From Deltaproteobacteria bacterium (GTDB lineage: Bacteria > Myxococcota > JADLHZ01): a stretch of DNA of 64,000 bases. A program made the position numbers and the translations under genes. This document shows, one piece after another, positions 53,501-60,346 of the stretch (its first letter is position 1; every line of letters starts with the position of its first letter). Where the stretch lies: positions 1 to 64,000 of the forward strand of contig JADLHZ010000098.1 in the NCBI GenBank assembly GCA_020848545.1, in the 5' to 3' direction. The notes below the pieces were generated by a model, which was not told where the DNA came from, ran no database searches, and was given only the letters and a program-made list of their open reading frames with translations.

Positions 53501-55276
53501 AACTTGCCGAAGACCCTGCCGGACGTCGATGGCCTCTCGAAGAAGCCGTTCGACATCAAGCTCGGCGGCGACGCCCCGATGTATTCGGTGCCCTACGGCT
53601 TCTGTTCGGACGAGTTCGTCGGCAACGTCTTCGGCGGTGCCTGCAACGTGTTCGACATCGGCGCCAGCGTCGAGGAGCAGATCCAAAACACCGTCGACAT
53701 GTACGAGTTCCGGTACATCTTCGGCGCCTTCAAGCGCGATCGCTTCGGCTGGGATCCGTCGGGCTGGCTCCGCAACCTGCAGGGCCGCTACTTCGCGAAC
53801 TACACGACCGCGTTCCGCTACTTCTACTTCGCGGACCGCTTCTATCCGGACTTCTACAAGTCGATGGACTTCTACAGCGACTTCGCGAAGGCGTCGCTCG
53901 TCGGTCTGAACAGCTTGTCGCAAACGATGACGCGTCCGGAGACCGGCCTCCACTGCTTGTTCCCGTGGGGCCCGAAGGTCGGCAACATGTACGTCCACGC
54001 GTCTGACTACGGCATCACGGACTGCGCGCAGTACCGGGTGCAATCGGTCAACGTTCCCGTCGGCGTCGGACGCCCGGCGTTCCTGAACTACACGCAGGAC
54101 TACTACTACGAGATCTCGTCGATCGGCTCGGTCTACGAGAAGCTCGTCGCCCTGCAAGCGCTCGCCGATACGGAAGGCTCGTTCATCCGCTTCGACAACG
54201 GCGCCAACTATCGCTTCTCGAACATCGGCTACTACCGCTTGTTCCAAGACGACATGCTCAAGTTCATCACCGGCATGCTGTCGAAGGAATACCGGACCAC
54301 GGCCGGCGTCGTCGACAAGAACGGCGAGTACGTGGGCCGTCCGATCGCGATGGAAGGCGCCTCGGTGCAGAACCAAGCGCTGCTCAACGACGCGACGCTC
54401 GATCCGGTCGATCCGCAGCTCTTCGACTTGCACAAGCAGTACGCGTTGCTCTTCGGCATGGCGCTGATGAGCACCACGTCTGACTGGAAGATGGACTTCG
54501 CCAAGTACGCCCGCGTGTCTGTCAAGGGTTCGTCGGACGACTTCCAGTGGGGCAACGTGCCGGATCTCGTCCCGGCGGAAGCTCCGCGCAAGACGACCTG
54601 CGATCCGAACCAACAGTTCCAATGCACGTACCCGGACGTTTGCGCCGAGACGGCGGACGCGGCCGGCAATCCGAGCGGCCAGTTCATCTGCGCCGTGCGG
54701 ACGAAGATCGAGATCCAGAACCCGGTCAGCGGTCAGATCTACCGCGCCGTTGCCAACGCGGACATGGGCGGCACGACCCGGCCGGCGATCTCGCTCGGCT
54801 GGCGCTTGCTCGCCGACGTCGAGGAGTTCCAAGGTCAAGTCGGCTCGCTCACCCGTTACGCGACGGGCGCGGCGCTGCAGATGCCGGACGACTACTACGT
54901 CGCGATCGGCGAGCTCGACAACATCATCCAATCGATGGGCGGCTCGGGCATCCCGCCCGAGTACTTCGAAGAGGACAACATCCCGGCCTTGATCGCGGCG
55001 CTCGATGCCTTGAGCCAAGCGATGAAGGTGCTGCGTGAGGGTGGCGATGTTTCGACGGCGCCGGGCGCGAACGACCTCGCGGCCATGCTGTCGAACCTCA
55101 CCGGTTCGACCATCACGCCCGCGGATCCTGACTACGCATCGTTCGTCGCTTTCTTGGCGCAGCAGATCGAAAGCGATCTGACGCGCATCAACTACGACTA
55201 CGTCGAGTCGCTCGAGTGGGTGGACACCCTCCGCGCGTACTACAACGAGTTCCACTACCAATACGGCTTGCCGTAA
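50570..55276 (+). CDS. Giant lipoprotein zinc metalloprotease (DUF5117/DUF4953-like), paralogue 1
   Basis: 1,568-residue predicted lipoprotein (lipobox LAGGC). A large N-terminal beta-rich region (about 30-400) precedes the protease motif HEVGHNMGLRH (802-812; zinc ligands His802, His806 and His812, catalytic Glu803) and a Met-turn-like SIMDYG (847-852), the metzincin arrangement. The long C-terminus has one Cys-rich patch (CDPNQQFQCTYPDVC). It shares overall design with the gene at 56273. Probably surface-exposed or periplasmic; the substrate is unknown. AAGGAG precedes the ATG. Confidence 0.85.
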   Translation: MRLSGFLKSGIGAVMALALLAGGCAQTVGDINRVVPGYVKKSAFSPENKWYLQETVTRVDNNVSGSIFDGYVLNNDKIRWQIDGNWLKAYRTYENIPGETFGGNKDMQIDDLYYGSPIAIYEISSHFDIRREYNTSTGEQSNVISENTDRPPFEREYMRVNFSANLVPSFSSTDSVMSSVTLTSSAVQFFPDTAEHASDPRRFRLTDDLIQIPTRWVVSPDLYYCYTIGFFYDSGNCAPGSIDAMASFVRIDQDKEYDYAPVYYPDTIPVRDKDNNRVLVDQFGNACDKTSGGVTECKEFRLDLFQRFGYFRTQRIAIDRKADYVESGRIPLANTWPIWQQYYQRKDYDESTGLYSGEFIVDSKGNRVEIPLEKRKVRTHTFWTNTEWPDYQMEIAKRLMDDWNKLFQDSIKAAYAVEAERSDGDRKAKLLALSKLQGCKGDETSCLPAVFQWQRNSCNFENVPKLLEGKTGDLQVAISSDKAMKLRDVVNEYVGAQGIVAGNLENVCSLMEFYTDKSHPERLAQKNGKPVTELSDDMVFTWQMVGDMRFPIMNWVSRDQLSGPLGYGPSFADPETGRIVHAGANVYGHSLETYAFTAQQWLDVYNDPNAAANTVLGQDMAKYFDAITKQSKARRAEVGLRPDQRAALNQRFQKVAVGDNRQAILKDQGFNSGGDAKLEAIKGTPFEKQFLINDDLLDFWSNGRYSREKTQMSTEEIDRLYAQASPSNWATSKSRNGFLQAFRTLGTSKHPITHSDKAHCIYPSIALDDVLVPQALKYKNVKDREKVWQSISKDINWAVMLHEVGHNMGLRHNYRGSSDALNYFDEFWKLNEENADNPKKLEYEYTSIMDYGANFNTDFAGLGKYDRAAIQFAYTGLIQVFDLPQRSAVAYPPLPEEVASQNCEPTDPAKFLSIGQWCGEAATSDTFPSKDNEGDGWLMDYKKLPTLLGGVKAIKDGRKWIKFSDYVENWRAKLTNGNLPKTLPDVDGLSKKPFDIKLGGDAPMYSVPYGFCSDEFVGNVFGGACNVFDIGASVEEQIQNTVDMYEFRYIFGAFKRDRFGWDPSGWLRNLQGRYFANYTTAFRYFYFADRFYPDFYKSMDFYSDFAKASLVGLNSLSQTMTRPETGLHCLFPWGPKVGNMYVHASDYGITDCAQYRVQSVNVPVGVGRPAFLNYTQDYYYEISSIGSVYEKLVALQALADTEGSFIRFDNGANYRFSNIGYYRLFQDDMLKFITGMLSKEYRTTAGVVDKNGEYVGRPIAMEGASVQNQALLNDATLDPVDPQLFDLHKQYALLFGMALMSTTSDWKMDFAKYARVSVKGSSDDFQWGNVPDLVPAEAPRKTTCDPNQQFQCTYPDVCAETADAAGNPSGQFICAVRTKIEIQNPVSGQIYRAVANADMGGTTRPAISLGWRLLADVEEFQGQVGSLTRYATGAALQMPDDYYVAIGELDNIIQSMGGSGIPPEYFEEDNIPALIAALDALSQAMKVLREGGDVSTAPGANDLAAMLSNLTGSTITPADPDYASFVAFLAQQIESDLTRINYDYVESLEWVDTLRAYYNEFHYQYGLP

Positions 55277-55291
55277 GCGTAGCGGGCCTCA

Positions 55292-55419
55292 GCGAGAAAT
55301 CGCGATACGGGCCCGTCTGCTTCGTTGCTTCAGTCCTTGCGGTGCTCGACGTAGCTCCGCTACGCCTCCGCTCCTCAGTCCTTCACGCCTCGCATACGAA
55401 CCCGTCTCGCGATTCTCGC
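55292..55419. repeat. Imperfect inverted repeat between convergent genes
   Basis: Arms 55292-55316 and 55396-55419 are near-perfect complements (GCGAGAAATCGCGA against TCGCGATTCTCGC, then an ACGGG/CCCGT continuation). The interior holds two CAGTCCTT direct repeats and a CGTAGC-tcc-GCTACG hairpin. It lies between the ends of the first metalloprotease gene and the small lipoprotein gene, so it could end or protect both transcripts. Confidence 0.6.
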
Positions 55420-55453
55420 GAGGCGGTGTTCGTGGGCGATGGAACCCGAAAAA

Positions 55454-56017
55454 CTACCGGAACGACTTCGCAGTCACCGGAACGGCGCGTTCCGGATTCG
55501 TCGGCATGTCGGTGAGCACACTGATCGTGCCTGAGACGGTGCTCGTCGTGGCCGGGTAGAACGTGATCTCGATCTCGGTCGACTCACCGGGCCCGAGTGA
55601 ATCCTTCGCGGGCAGCTTGGTGATGTCGAAGAGCGCGGTGCCGGACTCGCTGAGCACGCTGGCGACGCCGTCCTTGATGCTGATGCTGCGCAGGCGCACC
55701 CGCTCGGTGCCTCGGTTGTGGATGATGAGCGTCTCTTTCTTCGGCCCGACCGTGCCCGGCATGGCGAGGATGAACAAGCGCGACGGCTCGAAGGTCATCC
55801 AATATGGCGGGATGAAATGCGGGCTGGTGTCCGGCGCTTCGGTGAGCTCGAGGCCGTCGAGATCGCGAAAGTCCGTGCGCGGCGCGCTCTCGTCGGCGAT
55901 GACGTCGGGTTGGCTCGGCTGCGGGTTCGTCGGTGTGCTGACGACGACGTGGCCATCATCGCCACAGGCAACGAGCAACGACAGGCAAAAACTCGAGACT
56001 GCAAAACACCTGACCAT
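55454..56017 (-). CDS. Small lipoprotein with an ASPM-SPD-2-Hydin-like domain
   Basis: 187-residue predicted lipoprotein (lipobox LLVAC). The C-terminal domain (about 85-185) looks like the ASH/MSP beta-sandwich: ETLIIHNRGTERVRLRSISI followed by LGPGESTEIEITFYPA. Such domains usually mediate protein-protein contact. It is convergent with the first metalloprotease and divergent from the second, suggesting a related envelope role (inference). Confidence 0.8.
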   Translation of the reverse strand: MVRCFAVSSFCLSLLVACGDDGHVVVSTPTNPQPSQPDVIADESAPRTDFRDLDGLELTEAPDTSPHFIPPYWMTFEPSRLFILAMPGTVGPKKETLIIHNRGTERVRLRSISIKDGVASVLSESGTALFDITKLPAKDSLGPGESTEIEITFYPATTSTVSGTISVLTDMPTNPERAVPVTAKSFR

Positions 56018-56237
56018 AGGCAACCTCGTGTCCGTGCATCGGGCTTTACCGACGATTAGGACCTTGGCTTTCCACCCCATCACTTTCGTCGATGGGTCGG
56101 CAATTTTACTGCTGGTCAAAACACATTCTCACTTTAGCGAGGCTACGCTCGCTCGCAACAAAATTGCTGGTGCGAATGCGCCAGAGATCGCTTCCTAGAT
56201 CGAAGGTAGGTCGCTGTACGCGCTGCGGCAATCGTCT

Positions 56238-56266
56238 TTGAGACAGCTCCGCTTTGCTGCTAAATT
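56238..56266 (+). promoter_or_regulatory. Sigma-70-type promoter of the second metalloprotease, leaderless
   Basis: TTGAGA (56238-56243), a 17-base spacer and TAAATT (56261-56266). The ATG begins 7 bases after the -10, at the expected transcription start, and there is no Shine-Dalgarno sequence. Confidence 0.7.
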
Positions 56267-56272
56267 GCGCGG

Positions 56273-59200
56273 ATGGTGAGGCGTCCCCGCTTAGGCGTGC
56301 CGTTGTTGTTCTGCTCGTTGGTGATTGCGGCCGCGGGCTGCGCGCAGCGTGTTCCCGATCTCGATCGCACGCAACCGAACAAGATCCAGAAGACCGTCTT
56401 CGACGGCGAGTGGTACTACCGCCAGACCATCGTCGACGTTCCCTACGACGCTGGCTTCACCTTCGTCGGCGAAACGAGCCGCATGGAGCGCATTCGCTTC
56501 GAAGTGTCGGAGAAGTTCCTCACCGCGTACCGCACCTACGAATACGTGCGCGACGCCGAGCGGCCGTACATGCTGCCGGGGACGAAGTATCAGGGTGCGC
56601 CGATCGCGCAGTTTCGCATTCAAGCGCACTTCGACGTGCAGCGTGGCTACAACGCGGCGACCGGCGAGCAGACGAACGTGCTCGAAGAAAACTCGAGCGA
56701 CCGGCCGTGGAACGAGCGCAAGTTCATGCGCGTCGATTGGTCTGAGAACCTGCTGACCAACTTCGACTTCATGGCCGATGGCATTCGCCAGTCGTCCTCA
56801 CCTTATTATGTGAACGATCCGGTCGACCCTGATCGCTGGTTCCTCGGCACGCGCGATCCGGCGACTGGCGGCTGGAAGGAGGTGCGCGACGAGCGCACGC
56901 TGGCGACCATGACGAGCGCCGATTACTTCGACGTCGTCACGAAGATCTTCGCCACGCCGTCGCTCGTCGACTACTACGGCGACGGCACCTACATGCTGCC
57001 GGCCTGCTGGTTCTTCTCCGCCAGGGACTGCGCGCCGGGCGACGTGAAGGTGCGCCACTCGTTCATGCGCGTGCCGGCGGAGCAGGGCTACGAGCCGCTC
57101 GAGTACCCGGACAACTATCCGAAGCGCGATTCCACGGGCGCGCTCCAAGGCAACACGCAGGGCGAGGTCGTGCGCGTACCAATGTTCGACAAGTTCGGCT
57201 TCTTCCGGGTCGAGCGCGACGCCTACGATCGCGATCGCGGCGTCACCGAGTCCGGGCGCATCTATTTGATCAACCGCTGGAACATCTGGGATCGCACGAC
57301 CTTCAAGGACGGGACGACTGTGCCGTTCAACCAGCGTACGGTGCGGCCGATCGTCTACCACTTGTCGCCGAACTTTCCGGAGACGCTGAAGCCGGCGGCG
57401 CAGGCGCTGGTCGCCGACTGGAACGGGCCGTTGCAAGAGACCGTGGCAAAGCTGCGCGCGCAGCCGTCGACGAGCGACACGGTGTTCGAGCTGCGCGACA
57501 ACACTTACACGGTGGGCGACGACGGCCGCGTCGCCAACTACGGCGAGCGCGTGGGCGACTTGCGCTACTCGATGATCTACTGGGTCGACCAGGCGTCGTC
57601 CGCCACGCCGCTCGGGTACGGTCCGAGCTCGAGCGATCCGCTGACCGGTGAGATCATCTCTGCAAACGCGTACATCTACGGCGGCGCCATCGACGCCTAC
57701 GCGCAGCACGGCAAGGACGTGATCGACTTGCTCAACGGCGCCGTCTCGGAGGCGCGCTTGTACTCCGGCGAGCTGTCGGCGGCGGAGATCGCAGCGCGCG
57801 TGCAGAACCGCGGCTACGACGCCCGCATCAGCTCGCCCGAGGGCCTGCACGACAAGCTGTCGCGCAGCGGCCTGCACGCGCGCATCCAAGCGCTGCACAC
57901 GAAGGGCAAGGACGCGATCTTGAAGGACCCGGCGCAGATCCTGGGCCGCGCGCGCGCGATCGACACGCGGCCGGATCTGCTCGCGAAGATGCTCGACAGC
58001 GAGATCCTGTTCGCGTTGCGCGAGGACAACAAGAACACCTCGCCGCCGACGGCCGAGGAGCTGAAGAAGCTCTCGCCGGCCTCGTGGTTGAGCCGCGCCG
58101 CGCTCGACAGGGAGCAAAAGCGCCTCGACAGGTTGAGCCGCAACTGCGTCTATCTCGCCGAGTTCGCCGACGACGCGGTGCTCGGTCTCGCGCGCGAGCT
58201 GAAGGCGAAGAAACAGGCGGATCCCAGCTTCGACGTCAAAGGCTGGATCCGCGCGGCGATCTTCCAGTCGGTGACGGCGCACGAGGTCGGCCACACGCTC
58301 GGCCTGCGCCACAACTTCGAGGGCTCGTACGACGCGCTGAACTTTCCGCGGCGCTACTGGGAGCTGAAGGGCGACAACGCGACGCCGCTCTCCACCGCGC
58401 AGACGCAGGCGCAGATCGACGGCAAGATGCGCGAGTTTCAGACCTCGTCGATCATGGACTACGGTGCGCGCGCCAACAGCGACATCCACGGCATCGGCCG
58501 CTACGACAAGGCGGCGATCCGCTTCGGCTATGGCCAGCTCGTCGAGGTGCTGAAGCAGCCGATCTTCATCAACGACTACAACCAGCGGTTGCCGCTGATG
58601 CCGGGCGGCCTCGACGCGAACTTCATGCGCCGCTACATCAACCACACCGAGATCCCCAAATTCTTCGGCGGGATCGACAAGATCGATCAGCGCGCGATCG
58701 TGCCCTACGACAAGATCATCCAGCAGCAGCTCGAAGGCGGCGATCTCGTCGAGGTGCCCTACATGTTCTGCTCGGACGAGTACGCGGGCGGCACCCCGAC
58801 TTGCGATCGCTGGGACCAGGGCGCCGATCCGCATGAAATCGCCGTCAACGCGGCCGACTCGTACGAGCGCTACTACTTCTTCAACAGCTTCAAGCGCGAT
58901 CGCCGCTACTTCTCGCCGCGCACGTACATGGGCCGCATCTACTCGCGCTACTTGCGGCCGATGCAGTCGATGTACCAGCACTGGGTCTTCCGCCAGTTCA
59001 ACGACAGCGATCTGTGGGAAGATCTCGGCCAGATTCAGCAGTGCTACAACGCGAACCCGACGAACCCCGAGGTGGCGTGCTCGGACGTGCGCTCGCCGAA
59101 CTTCTGGTCAGGGTTGAAGCAGGTGCTCGGGTTGACGCCGGCAAAGCAGCTGAAGCTCGTGCACAACGGCGATTGGAACTTGGATCCGAACGGCGGCGGG

Positions 59201-60346
59201 GCGTTTGCGGCGGCGACGCTCGAGGGCATGAACGCGATGTTCCGGATCCTGCAGACGCCCGAGCCCGGCAGCTTCGTCGATCTCAACGACTTCAAGGCGA
59301 ACCCGCCGCCGCCGTCGCCGGATCCGTTCTCGAACGACTATCGCGCCGAGAATAAGGTGACGATCGCCTCGAGTGATCCGAAGGCGTTCAAGGCCTGCAC
59401 GACGAACCCGAGCATTCGCGCGACCGACGGGCGCCTCATGTGCAGCAAGCTCAGCCTCGATCTCGGCACTGCGCGTTTTCCGTATACGAACTATCAGACC
59501 GAGACCGGCTACTACTACTTCGACCGCATTGCGTGGATCGGCAGCTTCTACGACAAGATCGTCGCCATTTTGGCGCTGACCGATCCGTCGACGAGCTTCA
59601 TCGGCGTCGACACGGCGAGCGACATTCGCCGCTTCGCGATCGGCTACAACCTGTTGTTCCCCGATCTCATGCACCACTTCTTCTCGTCGCTCTTCGCGGA
59701 GCAGCTCGGCGAGTACGCGCCGCGGGTGAAGGACGGACAGCTCTTTGAACGGCCGCCGTTCGCGTCGGCGATCGGCACGTCGCCGGAGGACTTCATCACG
59801 CTGCCGCCCGCGTGCGAGAACAGCATGAGCTGCGGGACGCCGCTCGACGTATCGAACAACTTCACCGTGCGCATCTACGCGCTCTTCTACGGCATGGCGT
59901 ACTTCACCTCGGTGTTCAGCCCGGCGTTCACCGACGCGGCGCAAATCTGCGTGCGCGGCAACGGCGAGTGCTCGATCCCGCAGGGGCAAGCGTGCGACGA
60001 CGCCAACACCCCGAGCGCCACCGCGAACCCGTGCTGGGAGTTCCAGAGCCCGACGAACAACAAAACCTACGTCGCGTGGAAGAACGACACGAGCTCGGGG
60101 CCGGCGCCCGCGCTCGGCTTCGAAGGGGTAGCGCCGCAGCTCCTCAAGCGGACCGCCGCGCTGAAGGAGGCGTACGTCAACGCGAAGGCCGACTACAACG
60201 CGCTCTACAACATGCCGAGCACGACCGCGGATCAGAAGCAAAAGCTCGAGGATCGCCTGCGGTATACGACAAGCTCGCTCACCAACGCGGTCGAGGACGT
60301 CGAGCTCGTGCGCGGCTTCTACGCGCTCTTCGGCTACATCCGCTGA
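56273..60346 (+). CDS. Giant lipoprotein zinc metalloprotease (DUF5117/DUF4953-like), paralogue 2
   Basis: 1,357-residue predicted lipoprotein (lipobox AAAGC). It has HEVGHTLGLRH (670-680; His670, His674, His680, Glu671) and SIMDYG (726-731) in the same order as its paralogue at 50570. Shared segments include the AYRTYE stretch and the GYNAATGEQTNVLEEN/NTSTGEQSNVISEN pair, so the two are duplicates. A coiled-coil-like end (LKRTAALKEAYVNAKADYN) is unique to this copy. The last codon overlaps the plsB start (TGATG). Substrate unknown. Confidence 0.85.
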   Translation: MVRRPRLGVPLLFCSLVIAAAGCAQRVPDLDRTQPNKIQKTVFDGEWYYRQTIVDVPYDAGFTFVGETSRMERIRFEVSEKFLTAYRTYEYVRDAERPYMLPGTKYQGAPIAQFRIQAHFDVQRGYNAATGEQTNVLEENSSDRPWNERKFMRVDWSENLLTNFDFMADGIRQSSSPYYVNDPVDPDRWFLGTRDPATGGWKEVRDERTLATMTSADYFDVVTKIFATPSLVDYYGDGTYMLPACWFFSARDCAPGDVKVRHSFMRVPAEQGYEPLEYPDNYPKRDSTGALQGNTQGEVVRVPMFDKFGFFRVERDAYDRDRGVTESGRIYLINRWNIWDRTTFKDGTTVPFNQRTVRPIVYHLSPNFPETLKPAAQALVADWNGPLQETVAKLRAQPSTSDTVFELRDNTYTVGDDGRVANYGERVGDLRYSMIYWVDQASSATPLGYGPSSSDPLTGEIISANAYIYGGAIDAYAQHGKDVIDLLNGAVSEARLYSGELSAAEIAARVQNRGYDARISSPEGLHDKLSRSGLHARIQALHTKGKDAILKDPAQILGRARAIDTRPDLLAKMLDSEILFALREDNKNTSPPTAEELKKLSPASWLSRAALDREQKRLDRLSRNCVYLAEFADDAVLGLARELKAKKQADPSFDVKGWIRAAIFQSVTAHEVGHTLGLRHNFEGSYDALNFPRRYWELKGDNATPLSTAQTQAQIDGKMREFQTSSIMDYGARANSDIHGIGRYDKAAIRFGYGQLVEVLKQPIFINDYNQRLPLMPGGLDANFMRRYINHTEIPKFFGGIDKIDQRAIVPYDKIIQQQLEGGDLVEVPYMFCSDEYAGGTPTCDRWDQGADPHEIAVNAADSYERYYFFNSFKRDRRYFSPRTYMGRIYSRYLRPMQSMYQHWVFRQFNDSDLWEDLGQIQQCYNANPTNPEVACSDVRSPNFWSGLKQVLGLTPAKQLKLVHNGDWNLDPNGGGAFAAATLEGMNAMFRILQTPEPGSFVDLNDFKANPPPPSPDPFSNDYRAENKVTIASSDPKAFKACTTNPSIRATDGRLMCSKLSLDLGTARFPYTNYQTETGYYYFDRIAWIGSFYDKIVAILALTDPSTSFIGVDTASDIRRFAIGYNLLFPDLMHHFFSSLFAEQLGEYAPRVKDGQLFERPPFASAIGTSPEDFITLPPACENSMSCGTPLDVSNNFTVRIYALFYGMAYFTSVFSPAFTDAAQICVRGNGECSIPQGQACDDANTPSATANPCWEFQSPTNNKTYVAWKNDTSSGPAPALGFEGVAPQLLKRTAALKEAYVNAKADYNALYNMPSTTADQKQKLEDRLRYTTSSLTNAVEDVELVRGFYALFGYIR

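Noticed and set aside
56798-58981. Long antisense frames (over 700 codons) opposite the metalloprotease and plsB genes
   Set aside because: They are Arg/Val/Leu-rich, low-complexity shadows typical of high-GC coding strands, with no ribosome sites and no recognisable domains.
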